Assembly: GCF_006376615.1 (NCBI RefSeq) | Contig: NZ_VEXQ01000017.1 | Span: 1-64,000 of the forward strand | Direction of reading: 5' to 3' | From: Buttiauxella sp. B2 | GTDB lineage: Bacteria > Pseudomonadota > Gammaproteobacteria > Enterobacterales > Enterobacteriaceae | DNA length: 64,000 nucleotides | Part shown: piece after piece, positions 20,363 through 29,725 of the stretch | Layout of the letters: each line of letters opens with the position of its first letter | Numbering within the stretch: position 1 is the first letter of the stretch | The notes under the pieces: model-generated | The model's database searches: none | Seen by the model: the letters and a program-made list of their open reading frames with translations, nothing else | What the model was told of the DNA's origin: nothing | Position numbers and translations under genes: made by a program

Positions 20363-21649
20363 ATGTCTGATAAAAAAGCAACTCTCACCTACAATGGTGA
20401 TGATGCTCTGGAACTGGATGTGCTAAAAGGCACGCTAGGCCAGGATGTAATTGATATCCGTAGTCTTGGTTCTAAAGGGGTGTTTACTTTTGATCCGGGT
20501 TTCACCTCAACGGCATCATGTGAATCAAAAATCACCTTTATCGACGGTGATGAAGGCATCTTGTTGCACCGTGGTTTCCCAATCGATCAGCTGGCGACCC
20601 ACTCCAATTATCTCGAAGTCTGTTACATCCTGCTAAACGGCGAAAAACCGACTCAGGCACAATACGAAGAATTCAAAACTACCGTCACCCGTCACACCAT
20701 GATCCACGAGCAAATTACCCGTTTGTTCCACGGTTTCCGTCGTGACTCCCACCCGATGGCTGTAATGTGCGGCGTGACCGGTGCGCTGGCGGCGTTTTAT
20801 CATGACTCCATGGACGTGAATAACCCGCGCCATCGTGAGATTGCAGCGTTCCGTCTGCTGTCCAAAATGCCTACCATGGCCGCGATGTGTTACAAGTATT
20901 CCATTGGTCAGCCTTTTGTTTATCCGCGCAACGATCTGTCCTACTCAGGTAACTTCCTGAACATGATGTTCTCCACTCCGTGTGAGAAATACGAAGTTAA
21001 CCCGATTCTGGAACGTGCAATGGACCGTATTCTGATCCTGCACGCAGACCACGAGCAAAACGCTTCAACCTCAACTGTACGTACCGCAGGTTCTTCTGGT
21101 GCTAACCCATTCGCTTGTATCGCAGCCGGTATCGCATCCCTTTGGGGACCTGCACACGGTGGTGCTAACGAAGCCGCACTGAAGATGCTGGAAGAAATCA
21201 GCAGCGTTGAACACATTCCGGAATTCATCCGTCGTGCGAAAGACAAGAATGACTCTTTCCGCCTGATGGGCTTTGGCCATCGCGTATACAAAAATTACGA
21301 TCCGCGTGCCACTGTAATGCGTGAAACCTGCCATGAAGTGCTGAAAGAGCTGAACCTGAAAGATAACAGTCTGCTGGAAGTGGCGATGGAACTTGAGCAC
21401 ATTGCGCTCAACGACCCATACTTCATCGAGAAGAAACTCTATCCGAACGTGGACTTCTACTCCGGTATCATTCTGAAAGCGATGGGTATTCCTTCTTCCA
21501 TGTTTACCGTTATCTTCGCGATGGCGCGTACCGTTGGTTGGATTGCACACTGGAACGAAATGCACGACGACGGCATCAAAATTGCCCGTCCACGTCAGTT
21601 GTACACTGGCTACGAACAGCGTGATTTCAAATCTGATTTGAAGAAATAA
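20363..21649 (+). CDS. gltA: GltA, type II citrate synthase
   Basis: Condenses acetyl-CoA and oxaloacetate to citrate; hexameric and NADH-inhibited in enteric bacteria. The 428-aa product has the small N-terminal domain typical of the allosteric type II enzyme. The catalytic elements are [14 protein letters not shown] (with the His), [13 protein letters not shown] (catalytic His) and the Asp region VDFYSGIIL. It is one of the few plus-strand genes in the first half of the window and diverges from sdhC. Confidence 0.98.
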   Translation: MSDKKATLTYNGDDALELDVLKGTLGQDVIDIRSLGSKGVFTFDPGFTSTASCESKITFIDGDEGILLHRGFPIDQLATHSNYLEVCYILLNGEKPTQAQYEEFKTTVTRHTMIHEQITRLFHGFRRDSHPMAVMCGVTGALAAFYHDSMDVNNPRHREIAAFRLLSKMPTMAAMCYKYSIGQPFVYPRNDLSYSGNFLNMMFSTPCEKYEVNPILERAMDRILILHADHEQNASTSTVRTAGSSGANPFACIAAGIASLWGPAHGGANEAALKMLEEISSVEHIPEFIRRAKDKNDSFRLMGFGHRVYKNYDPRATVMRETCHEVLKELNLKDNSLLEVAMELEHIALNDPYFIEKKLYPNVDFYSGIILKAMGIPSSMFTVIFAMARTVGWIAHWNEMHDDGIKIARPRQLYTGYEQRDFKSDLKK

Positions 21650-21665
21650 GTTCGATGCTGGAAAC

Positions 21666-21693
21666 AAAAACGCGCTCAAAGGCGCGTTTTTTT
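21666..21693 (+). terminator. gltA intrinsic terminator
   Basis: The GC stem CGCGC / GCGCG with flanking A- and T-runs (AAAAACGCGCTCAAAGGCGC then T7) lies 17 bp after the gltA stop. The flanking A-tract would also let it work on the minus strand for the pxp transcript. Confidence 0.9.
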
Positions 21694-21697
21694 ATGG

Positions 21698-21791
21698 TCA
21701 AAACTGCCAGCACGGACACCAGTAAAAGACCGTGATGAGAGCATCGTTTTTTCAATCGTGCCGCTCGCCTAATTTCGGGTTCTTCTGGCAT
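21698..21791 (-). pseudogene. nei: nei remnant (endonuclease VIII), internally deleted
   Basis: Directly after pxpC, read on the minus strand, MPEEPEIRRAA matches the Nei N-terminus (catalytic Pro2 and Glu3). After two extra bases comes IEKTMLSSR, and after a 1-base deletion FYWCPCWQF and a stop. I recall the E. coli Nei C-terminus as [20 protein letters not shown]. So both ends of nei survive, joined across a deletion of roughly 230 codons, and the zinc-finger end is mutated (CPGC to CPCW). It cannot make a glycosylase. Confidence 0.85.
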
Positions 21792-21808
21792 CATTTCCCC
21801 CCTGAAAA

Positions 21809-22741
21809 TCAATCTTCGTTATTAAGCCGCCAGGCCAGTTGTTCGAGATAAATTTGTTGCTCTCGACGTGCTTTAAGCGCTTCTTCCAGTGTGCACTGCA
21901 CGAAATGTATCGGTTCCCCGAGGCGTAACTGCGCCAGGTTAAACATATCAGCTTCGATAACACAGGCGATTCTTGGATACCCACCGGTGGTCTGGGCATC
22001 ATTCATCAACACGATGGGTTGCCCATTGTGCGGCACCTGCACCACACCTGGCAGCAATCCATGCGATAACAATTCGCGGTCTGTGGTGCGCTCCAGCCGT
22101 TGCCCCTGCAAGCGGTAACCCATGCGGTTACTTTGCGGGCTTAACTGCCATGGCAAGCGCCAAAATGCTTCTTGTGAAGTATGGGTAAACTCGTGATATT
22201 CAGGGCCTGCGAGTGCACGTATACGATTTCCCCACAACAACTGCTTCACACCACGCGCTTCACGGAAACGTCGTGTAGTAGGCAGTAGAGGAATTTCATC
22301 ACCATCTTTAACTAAACGCCCTTCAAGCCCACCAACCTGTGCTTTTAAATCGGTACTATACGAACCCATTACTTCAGGAACATCTAACCCACCCGCGACG
22401 GCAAGGTAACTGCGCATACCGCGGTCGGGCGATTTAAGCTGCAGTTTCTGCCCCGCTTTCACCGGCAATCTCCAGCCAGTCCAGACTGCGCGCCCATCCA
22501 GCTCGGCGTGACAGCCCGCTCCTGTTAATGCAAACCAGCCGTCTTGGGTAAATTCCACCACACAATGACCCAACGTGATTTCTAACGCGGCGCTATCAGG
22601 AGCATTTCCCACTAGCAGATTGGCAGTTTGCAAAGCGGGTGCATCAAGCGCACCACAACGGCTAACGCCCAACTGCCGGTAGCCATAACGCCCAGTATCC
22701 TGCACTGACATGTGCATCCCGGCACGAATAATTTTCAGCAC
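21809..22741 (-). CDS. pxpC: PxpC, 5-oxoprolinase subunit C
   Basis: With PxpA and PxpB it cleaves 5-oxoproline to glutamate using ATP. The 310-aa protein is a full-length KipA-type (biotin-dependent carboxylase-like) subunit. Markers include [20 protein letters not shown], the [22 protein letters not shown] strand region and [11 protein letters not shown]. It overlaps pxpB by 7 bp. The pxpA gene expected next, between pxpC and nei, is absent; only 17 bases separate pxpC from the nei remnant. Confidence 0.95.
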   Translation of the reverse strand: MLKIIRAGMHMSVQDTGRYGYRQLGVSRCGALDAPALQTANLLVGNAPDSAALEITLGHCVVEFTQDGWFALTGAGCHAELDGRAVWTGWRLPVKAGQKLQLKSPDRGMRSYLAVAGGLDVPEVMGSYSTDLKAQVGGLEGRLVKDGDEIPLLPTTRRFREARGVKQLLWGNRIRALAGPEYHEFTHTSQEAFWRLPWQLSPQSNRMGYRLQGQRLERTTDRELLSHGLLPGVVQVPHNGQPIVLMNDAQTTGGYPRIACVIEADMFNLAQLRLGEPIHFVQCTLEEALKARREQQIYLEQLAWRLNNED

Positions 22742-23391
22742 ACGCCCTCCTTTTGAGGCACAAAACGGACGGTATCACCCGGCGTCAATAATGTTGGCAT
22801 TTCATCTGTTGGATTGAATAACTTCACGGAGGTCTGACCGATAAGTTGCCAGCCGCCAGGGGTTTCCAGAGGATAAATGCCTGTCTGGGTACCGCCGATA
22901 CCCACTGAGCCTGCCGGAACCAGTAACCGAGGCTCTGCGCGGCGCGGCGTGGCAAGCGCGGGGGCAAGCCCTCCAAGATAAGCAAAACCCGGCTGGAATC
23001 CGAGGAAGTAAACCACGTAATCAACCGAGGTGTGTTGCTCCACCACCTGATTTGCCGATAAGCCGCAATGCTCAGCAACTTCCAATAAATCCGGCCCGAA
23101 GCTACCACCATAAATGACCGGAATCTCAATGCGGCGGGACTCAGGAATGATGGCCTCACTCTCCTCCCACCAGCGCTGAATCAATTCGATTCCATCCAAC
23201 GCCAGATTCTGCGGCTCGCGCAAAACCACGGTGATGTTATTCATTCCCGGAATCACCTCCGCAACAGAAGTCGAGTCCAACAGCCGTTGAGTTAGCCCCC
23301 AAATCCGCTGCTGGCTTTCCAACGATAAAGGTGGTTCCAGTTCAAGAACCACTGCGCTTTCACCTAACAGATAACACCGCGCTCTTTGCAC
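22735..23391 (-). CDS. pxpB: PxpB, 5-oxoprolinase subunit B
   Basis: KipI-type (cyclophilin-like) subunit of the bacterial 5-oxoprolinase, 218 aa, standard length. The conserved [16 protein letters not shown] and the C-terminal [22 protein letters not shown] are intact. Codes in one unit with ybgI upstream (20-bp gap) and pxpC downstream (7-bp overlap). With no local pxpA, whether it still acts in 5-oxoproline disposal depends on a copy elsewhere. Confidence 0.95.
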   Translation of the reverse strand: MQRARCYLLGESAVVLELEPPLSLESQQRIWGLTQRLLDSTSVAEVIPGMNNITVVLREPQNLALDGIELIQRWWEESEAIIPESRRIEIPVIYGGSFGPDLLEVAEHCGLSANQVVEQHTSVDYVVYFLGFQPGFAYLGGLAPALATPRRAEPRLLVPAGSVGIGGTQTGIYPLETPGGWQLIGQTSVKLFNPTDEMPTLLTPGDTVRFVPQKEGVC

Positions 23392-23411
23392 TTTTACTCC
23401 TCGCTCTTAGG

Positions 23412-24155
23412 TTATGCCGGGTTCGGAATATCGATAAAAGTCACATCTAAATCCGTTTCGCTGTTCAACCAATCACTCAACGCCTGAATGCCACCACGTT
23501 CGGTGGCGTGATGCCCTGCGGCATAAAAATGCAGGCCTTGTTCGCGGGCAGAATGTATGGTTTGTTCTGAGACTTCGCCGGTAATGAACGCATCAACACC
23601 AAAACGCGCTGCGCTATCAATAAAGCTTTGTCCACCACCAGTACACCAGGCCACACGACGAATCTGTTCAGGGCCAGTATCACCACACCACAACGGTGTA
23701 CGGCCAAGACGCATCTCAATCCATGAAGCCAGCTCTACACCTGAAAGCGGCGTTGGGAACTCGCCCCACAGCACCAGAGGTTCAATTTCACCTTTGGTTT
23801 CAATCCCCAGCAACGCACCAAGTTGCGCGTTATTGCCAAGCTGTGGATGTGCATCGAGCGGTAAATGCCAGCCAAACAAATTGATATCGTTGCTGAGTAG
23901 CGCTTTCAGACGGTTGCGCTTCATGCCGCGAATTACCTGAGATTCACCTTTCCAAAAATAACCGTGGTGAACAATCACCGCATCCGCTTGCTGGAGCACA
24001 GCTTCGTCAATCAATGCCTGGCTTGCCGTAACCCCCGTAACGATTTTGCGGATATCCTCGCGCCCTTCAACCTGCAAACCATTTGGCGCATAGTCGCTGA
24101 TCGCGGCGCTGTTAAGTTTCTCGTTAATCAGGCGTTCCAGCTCGCTATTTTTCAT
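23412..24155 (-). CDS. ybgI: YbgI, Nif3/GTP cyclohydrolase I type 2 family metal protein
   Basis: NIF3-family dinuclear metal protein of 247 aa. I start at MKNSELERLINEKLNS (24155), the family length, not an ATG 75 bases upstream inside phr. Metal-site motifs VHHGYFWKGE and NLFGWHLPLDAHPQLGNN near the middle and AGHHATERGGIQAL near the C-terminus are intact. The biochemical role is uncertain; involvement in repair or metal delivery has been suggested. The start overlaps the end of phr by 11 bp, suggesting coupling. E. coli has dtpD between these two genes. Confidence 0.93.
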   Translation of the reverse strand: MKNSELERLINEKLNSAAISDYAPNGLQVEGREDIRKIVTGVTASQALIDEAVLQQADAVIVHHGYFWKGESQVIRGMKRNRLKALLSNDINLFGWHLPLDAHPQLGNNAQLGALLGIETKGEIEPLVLWGEFPTPLSGVELASWIEMRLGRTPLWCGDTGPEQIRRVAWCTGGGQSFIDSAARFGVDAFITGEVSEQTIHSAREQGLHFYAAGHHATERGGIQALSDWLNSETDLDVTFIDIPNPA

Positions 24156-25584
24156 GTTCATTCTCTTCAGGTTTACGGGCCACTTCATAAGCGGCGAGTG
24201 TCGCGATACGTGCTTGTTTATGGTCAACAATTGGCTGCGGATAGTCCAGTGTCAGTTGCTGTTTTTCAGCCCAAACCCACGGGGTTTGAATGTATTTATC
24301 AGGTACAACGGCCAGTTCTGGCAACCACTGGCGTATAAACTCCCCTTTTCCATCAAACCGTTCGCCCTGAGTCGTCGGGTTGAAGATACGAAAATAAGGT
24401 GCGGCATCGGTGCCTGTTGAAGCCGCCCACTGCCATCCGCCATTGTTTGCGGCCAGGTCGCCATCAATCAGTTGTGACATAAAATAGCGTTCACCCTGCC
24501 GCCAGTCGATCAATAAGTCCTTGACCAAAAAACTAGCCACTACCATGCGTAGGCGGTTGTGCATCCAGCCGGTGGTGTGTAGCTGGCGCATCGCCGCATC
24601 CACAATCGGAAAACCGGTTTGGCCTTGTTGCCAGGCAATAAACTGCTGTTCATCTTGTCGCCAGATGACGTTATCTGTCCAAGGGATAAACGGTTGATGG
24701 CGGCAAAGTTTCGGGTAAGCCACCAGCAAATGGCGGTAAAATTCACGCCAGATAAGCTCGTTTAACCAGACTGCACCCTTGCCACCATCCAGAGCCTGTG
24801 GATGTTCTTTTAGTAAACGATGTAAGCACTGACGCGGCGACAGCACACCGATTGCAAGATAAGCCGATAGGCGGCTTGTGCCGTCAACTGCGGGGAAATC
24901 ACGCTGCTGCTCATATTCCACCACGGCCTGGCGACAAAATTGGCGCAATTGCTTAATTGCCTGCTGCTCACCAATGGGGAATAAATTTAGATCTACCGGC
25001 TGGCGGGGATAATCAAATTCGCTGATATTTTCTGAGTCAAAAAGTGTGACTTCTCGCGCTTTGGGTGGCGCAACGCATTCAGGCAAGCCTTCGCGAAGCC
25101 GTTTGATAAACGCTTTGCTAAACGGCGTAAACACTTTGTACATTTCGTGGTTACCGGTGATTACGCTTCCCGGCGGCAACAAAACACTGTCATCAAAACC
25201 CTGACAAACCACTTCGTAAACCAACGAACTTTCTACGGCTGCATCACGCTGACGTTCGTTAAGTTCGTATTGATAGTTGTAAAACAGCGCATCAACGCAC
25301 TGCTTTTCACAGAAGATTTTCAGGTATTTGACAGTGTCATCAAAGTCATCAACTTGCGGAATGAACAGCTCAATGCCCCGCAACGCGAGTGCGCTATGCA
25401 GGCTTTGCAAATGCTGCCAGATAAATTCTGCCTGACGTGCAGACATGCCATGCTGCCGCCATTGTTGTGGGGTTACGATGTAAAGACCAATAACTTTGGC
25501 TTCAGGGTCACGACACGCTGCAGCCAGCGCCAGGTTGTCATTGGCCCGTAAATCATTGCGAAACCAGACTAAATGCGTGGCCAT
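24145..25584 (-). CDS. phr: Phr, deoxyribodipyrimidine photolyase
   Basis: Class I CPD photolyase, 479 aa (E. coli 472). An N-terminal alpha/beta antenna domain (MATHLVWFRNDLRANDNLAL) binds methenyltetrahydrofolate. The C-terminal helical FAD domain has GTSRLSAYLAIGVLSPRQCLHRL, WLNELIWREFYRHLL and the conserved GFPIVDAAMRQLHTTGWMHNRLRMV and GDLAANNGGWQWAASTGTDA. The Trp electron-transfer residues are in these segments. It is followed 11 bp inside by ybgI and preceded by ybgA with a 12-bp gap. Confidence 0.97.
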   Translation of the reverse strand: MATHLVWFRNDLRANDNLALAAACRDPEAKVIGLYIVTPQQWRQHGMSARQAEFIWQHLQSLHSALALRGIELFIPQVDDFDDTVKYLKIFCEKQCVDALFYNYQYELNERQRDAAVESSLVYEVVCQGFDDSVLLPPGSVITGNHEMYKVFTPFSKAFIKRLREGLPECVAPPKAREVTLFDSENISEFDYPRQPVDLNLFPIGEQQAIKQLRQFCRQAVVEYEQQRDFPAVDGTSRLSAYLAIGVLSPRQCLHRLLKEHPQALDGGKGAVWLNELIWREFYRHLLVAYPKLCRHQPFIPWTDNVIWRQDEQQFIAWQQGQTGFPIVDAAMRQLHTTGWMHNRLRMVVASFLVKDLLIDWRQGERYFMSQLIDGDLAANNGGWQWAASTGTDAAPYFRIFNPTTQGERFDGKGEFIRQWLPELAVVPDKYIQTPWVWAEKQQLTLDYPQPIVDHKQARIATLAAYEVARKPEENEHEK

Positions 25585-25596
25585 ACCACTCCATAA

Positions 25597-26553
25597 TTAA
25601 TTGCCGTAACGCAAACGCAACGCTTCGGGATAAGGCTCAAAGTAGCGCTGCTGTGCCAGATAAGCGTCAGGATATTCTGCCATATAATGTTTTAACAAGG
25701 TGATGGGAGCCAGTAAAGGTTGAGTGCCCTGACGATACTTGTCGATAAGCCCCGACAGCTCCTGCCGCTGGCGAGTATTAAGCTGGCGGCGGAAGTATCC
25801 TTGCACGTGCATCAACACGTTGGTGTGATTGCGACGCGTGGCCTGGTGTTCAAGCAAAGACATGAGCCGCAAGCGGTATGCAACGAAAAAGTCATCCAGT
25901 GAGTTCCATTCTTCGACATCTGCTACGAAACGGCCTAATTCCCGATACTGCGGCTGCGAATGTGCCAATAACAATAATTTGTAACGGCTGTGGAAACTGA
26001 TAAGCCCGCCTCTTGTCAGGCCGGATTGGCGCAATTTATTGAGTTCATAAAGCGTATAAATTCTCTCAACAAAATTCTCGCGAATTGCAGGATCGTACAA
26101 ACGTCCGTCCTCTTCGACGGGCAACCACGGCAACTGGCGCTTCAATTCAGCGGTAAATATCCCAGTGCCGCTTTTACGGTTATTGCTTCCTTTTGCTTCG
26201 TAAACCCGGACTCGTTCCATGCCGCAACTCGGCGATTTGGCACAAACAATATAGCCACAAAGGTGTTCAAGCCCAGCAACACGACGTGAGGAAAACTGCT
26301 GCATGTCCTGCGTTAAATCACCCTCATGGTGGTTGCTATAGCGCAGTGCAATTTCGCCGTCATCGAGTTTAACAAGACGCAGTGCGGGCCTTGGTGTGGG
26401 TAAACCAATCGCCATTTCAGGACAAATCGGCTCAAAGTGAACCCAGGGAGCCAGTTCATTTACTGCAAACGCCAACCGTTTATGCCCACCATCAAAACGG
26501 ACATTTTCGCCGAGTAAGCAAGCACTGATGCCGATTGGAATTTTGTCGCTCAT
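25597..26553 (-). CDS. ybgA: YbgA, DUF523-DUF1722 two-domain protein
   Basis: A 318-aa protein. The N-terminal half (1-150) is DUF523 (MSDKIPIGISACLLGENVRFDGG, SPSCG at the Cys motif), the family that includes the 2-thiouracil desulfurase TudS. The C-terminal half (about 190-310) is DUF1722 (YKLLLLAHSQPQYRELGRFVADV, HVQGYFRRQLNTRQRQELSGLIDKYR). E. coli K-12 YbgA is a 169-aa DUF1722-only protein, so this is the longer, probably ancestral form. It heads the ybgA-phr-ybgI-pxpB-pxpC run. The exact function is not established. Confidence 0.9.
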   Translation of the reverse strand: MSDKIPIGISACLLGENVRFDGGHKRLAFAVNELAPWVHFEPICPEMAIGLPTPRPALRLVKLDDGEIALRYSNHHEGDLTQDMQQFSSRRVAGLEHLCGYIVCAKSPSCGMERVRVYEAKGSNNRKSGTGIFTAELKRQLPWLPVEEDGRLYDPAIRENFVERIYTLYELNKLRQSGLTRGGLISFHSRYKLLLLAHSQPQYRELGRFVADVEEWNSLDDFFVAYRLRLMSLLEHQATRRNHTNVLMHVQGYFRRQLNTRQRQELSGLIDKYRQGTQPLLAPITLLKHYMAEYPDAYLAQQRYFEPYPEALRLRYGN

Positions 26554-26605
26554 AACTTGCCCCCTTTAGAATCTTCACATCTAAGTGTAGCAAGCCTTAG
26601 AAACT

Positions 26606-26635
26606 AAAAAGGCTACCCGATTAGGTAGCCTTTTT
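26606..26635. terminator. bidirectional terminator between nuoN and ybgA
   Basis: AAAAAGGCTACC, a 6-nt loop and GGTAGCCTTTTT form a 7-bp GC stem plus a 5-bp A/T stem. It ends the 15-kb nuo operon 18 bp beyond nuoN on the minus strand. It lies exactly at the junction of two chromosome regions that are far apart in E. coli. Confidence 0.92.
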
Positions 26636-26652
26636 GCTTAATGATGATGTGT

Positions 26653-28110
26653 TTACATCATCGGTGTTGCCATTCGCACCAAAGTGATGAGCGGTTGAGG
26701 GTAAACACCCAGCAGCAGAACCAGCACAGCGGAGATCAGTACGACAACGCCGCCAGCGGTGAATGCCCAGTTAGTTGGTGCATCACGGTTAGGCTGTTGC
26801 GGAGCGTTCAGGTACAAACTGACTGTCACTCGCAGGTAGTAGTAAAGACCAATCGCACTACCCAATACCACAGCACCGGTCAGCCACCACAGGTGAGACT
26901 GAACACCAACTGCAATGATGTAGAACTTACCGATGAAGCCCAACGTCATTGGGATACCGGCCAGTGACAACATCATCACCGTCATAACGGCAGACAGAAT
27001 CGGCTTGTGCCAGAACAGACCACGGTAAGAATACAGAGAATCTGCATCCGGGCCACGGTATGGGCTGGACATTAGGCTAACCACGCCAAACGCACCCAGG
27101 CTGCTGAACAGATAACCGGCCAGATACACGCCAACGGATTCCATCGACATATCGCCGCTTTGCAGCGCAATCAAAGCCACCAGCAAATAACCGAGGTGTG
27201 AGATAGACGAGTAACCAAGCAGACGCTTGATGTTGGTCTGGCTCAACGCCATCAGGTTACCGAAGATGATGGAGAGGAAAGCGATAATGCCCAGCACTAC
27301 GCGAACGGCTTCGCTATCGCCGACTGGCGCATAGAGGAACAAACGCATCACCACACCAAAGATGGCGATTTTGCTGGCGGTTGCCAGGAAAGTGGAAACC
27401 GGAGCCGGAGCACCCTGGTAAACATCTGGCGTCCAAAGGTGGAACGGAACCAATGACAGTTTAAAGCCGAGGCCAACAATCATCAGACCCAGACCTGCCA
27501 GCAGCAACGGCTCGTGCAGCATGTTGTCTGCCAGACTCTTGCCGAGGCTAACAAACGACAGGTCGCCAGATTCTGCATACACCAGCGCCATACCGAACAG
27601 CAAGAATGAAGATGCTGCGGCAGACAGAATAGTGTATTTGATACTGGCTTCCAGAGATCGTTTCTGACGGAAAGCGTAACCAATCAAACCGAATAACGGC
27701 AGAGAAATCAGCTCAATACCAAGGAACAATGCTGCCAGGTGGTTGGCGTTTGCCAGCAGAATACCACCCAGTGCCGCAATCAGCACCAGCAGGTAAAACT
27801 CTTCGCGGTTGTCGGTGTAACCCTGCAGCCACGGATAAGCAAACGTACAGGTCGCGAGGCTTGCCAGCAGAACCAGCCCGGTATAGAGCATCGCATAGCC
27901 ATCAACGCGCATCAGCGGCGTGACATCCATGGCGCCAACCTGGCCGACAAACCAAAGTGAAACCAGCGCGGCGTTAAGGCCGACAACAGCCAGTGTTGCA
28001 TTGACAAAATGGTCGCGTCGCCACGCTATGGAGAGCATCACAACCACCACCGTCAATCCGACGACGAGCAGCGGTAGCAGCGCGATCAATTGTTGAGGAG
28101 TTATAGTCAT
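26653..28110 (-). CDS. nuoN: NuoN, complex I subunit N
   Basis: Antiporter-like proton-pumping membrane subunit of NADH:ubiquinone oxidoreductase, 485 aa with about 14 helices. Conserved Glu and Lys residues of the pump occur in the helix regions [17 protein letters not shown] and [29 protein letters not shown]. Last gene of nuoA-N, 6 bp after nuoM. Confidence 0.98.
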   Translation of the reverse strand: MTITPQQLIALLPLLVVGLTVVVVMLSIAWRRDHFVNATLAVVGLNAALVSLWFVGQVGAMDVTPLMRVDGYAMLYTGLVLLASLATCTFAYPWLQGYTDNREEFYLLVLIAALGGILLANANHLAALFLGIELISLPLFGLIGYAFRQKRSLEASIKYTILSAAASSFLLFGMALVYAESGDLSFVSLGKSLADNMLHEPLLLAGLGLMIVGLGFKLSLVPFHLWTPDVYQGAPAPVSTFLATASKIAIFGVVMRLFLYAPVGDSEAVRVVLGIIAFLSIIFGNLMALSQTNIKRLLGYSSISHLGYLLVALIALQSGDMSMESVGVYLAGYLFSSLGAFGVVSLMSSPYRGPDADSLYSYRGLFWHKPILSAVMTVMMLSLAGIPMTLGFIGKFYIIAVGVQSHLWWLTGAVVLGSAIGLYYYLRVTVSLYLNAPQQPNRDAPTNWAFTAGGVVVLISAVLVLLLGVYPQPLITLVRMATPMM

Positions 28111-28116
28111 GGCGAA

Positions 28117-29646
28117 TTACGGCCTTGTAGTTGGAATTGAACTGGTAAACCACTGCTGAATATTGCTCATCGCGGCATGCGAAGTATCCAGAATTGGCTG
28201 CGGGTAGAAGCCCAACAGGACTAACAACACCACCAGCAACAGGATGATAAAGAACTCGCGCAGCGACATGCCAGCCAGTTGTTTATCACTGATTTCGCTT
28301 TTTGCTTTACCGAAGTAAGCACGATGAATCATCGCCAGAGAATAAACAGAGGCAAAGACCAGGCCGAAGGTAGAAATAATGGTGATCATTGGCACGACAT
28401 GGTAGCTGCCAAACAGAATCATGAATTCGCCAACGAAGTTACCGGTACCTGGCATACCCAGAGTTGCCACCGCAAAGAATAACGACAGACCCGGCAGCCA
28501 TTTAATTTTGTTCCACAGACCACCCATCAGACGCATATCACGTGTGTGCAAGCGCTCATAAATCTGACCACAGATGATGAACATACCTGCCGCAGAAAGG
28601 CCGTGAGCAATCATCTGAATCACCGCGCCCTGATAAGCCAGTTGGCTGCCGGTATAAATGGCAATCAGCACGAAGCCCATGTGGGACACTGAGGTGTAAG
28701 CAATCAGACGTTTGATATCAGTTTGTGCGAACGCCATCCACGCGCCGTAGAAGATGCCGATAACACCCAGCCACATGGCGATTGGTGCAAACTCAGCAGA
28801 AGCTTCTGGGAACAGTGGCAGCGCAAAGCGCAGCATGCCGTAAGCGGCCGTTTTCAGCAAGATACCTGCGAGGTCAACGGAACCTGCTGTTGGTGCCTGT
28901 GAGTGCGCATCTGGCAACCAACCGTGTAATGGAACCACTGGCATTTTCACGGCAAACGCAATGAAGAAGCCCAACATCAACAACCACTGAACGTTGTGGG
29001 ACATCGGGGTTTTCAGCAACAGTTCGTAGTTGAACGTCCAGACGCCGGTTGCGTTGTAGTGCACGAACACCAGGCCAAGAATCGCAATCAGCATCACCAG
29101 GCCGCTTGCCTGGGTATAGATGAAGAACTTGGTTGCTGCGGTAATACGCGTCTTCCCGTCGGAGGCTTTATGGCCCCAGAGTGCAATAAGGAAGTACATC
29201 GGTACCAGCATCATTTCCCAGAAGAAGAAGAACAGGAACATGTCGATGGCAAGGAACACGCCGATAACGCCACCGAGGATCCACATCAGGTTGAGGTGGA
29301 AGAAGCCCTGATATTTTTCAATTTCATTCCAGGAACAAAGAACCGCTAGCACACCGAGCAGACCGGTCAATACGACCATCAGCAGCGACAGGCCATCCAG
29401 AGCGAGGTGGATTTCAATCCCAAAACGAGGGATCCACGGCAAAACAAATTCAGACTGCCACTGCGGCAAACCAGCGGCTTGCGTCAGAGTGTAGCCACCC
29501 TGCAACCACAGTTGCAGCGAGAGCGCTAGTGTCAGTCCCATCGTTACCAGCGCAATCCAACGCGGCACTTTTACGCCGAAGCGTTCGGTTTGCCAGCAGA
29601 AGAAGCCGCCAATAAAGGGGATGAGTATCAGCCAGGGTAATAGCAT
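28117..29646 (-). CDS. nuoM: NuoM, complex I subunit M
   Basis: Antiporter-like subunit of 509 aa in the membrane arm. FFFWEMMLVPMYFLIALWGH carries the conserved pump Glu (Glu144 in E. coli), and VPLHGWLPDAHSQAPTAGSVDLAGILLKTAAYG the conserved His/Lys helix. Length matches E. coli. It is separated from nuoL by 79 bp containing a small palindrome. Confidence 0.98.
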   Translation of the reverse strand: MLLPWLILIPFIGGFFCWQTERFGVKVPRWIALVTMGLTLALSLQLWLQGGYTLTQAAGLPQWQSEFVLPWIPRFGIEIHLALDGLSLLMVVLTGLLGVLAVLCSWNEIEKYQGFFHLNLMWILGGVIGVFLAIDMFLFFFFWEMMLVPMYFLIALWGHKASDGKTRITAATKFFIYTQASGLVMLIAILGLVFVHYNATGVWTFNYELLLKTPMSHNVQWLLMLGFFIAFAVKMPVVPLHGWLPDAHSQAPTAGSVDLAGILLKTAAYGMLRFALPLFPEASAEFAPIAMWLGVIGIFYGAWMAFAQTDIKRLIAYTSVSHMGFVLIAIYTGSQLAYQGAVIQMIAHGLSAAGMFIICGQIYERLHTRDMRLMGGLWNKIKWLPGLSLFFAVATLGMPGTGNFVGEFMILFGSYHVVPMITIISTFGLVFASVYSLAMIHRAYFGKAKSEISDKQLAGMSLREFFIILLLVVLLVLLGFYPQPILDTSHAAMSNIQQWFTSSIPTTRP

Positions 29647-29691
29647 GGCATTTGTGTCCCTAAGTCAAAATAAACCAAAACATCACTCACT

Positions 29692-29718
29692 TTCCCTCCC
29701 CTTTGCGAGAGGAGGGAA
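29692..29718. repeat. CCCTCC palindrome in the nuoL-nuoM gap
   Basis: TTCCCTCC (29692-29699) pairs with GGAGGGAA (29711-29718) within a 79-bp intercistronic gap. There is no T-run, so it is more likely a processing or stabilising element. It belongs to the same palindrome type as 16441, 46116 and 62798. Confidence 0.6.
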
Positions 29719-29725
29719 TGTTGAA

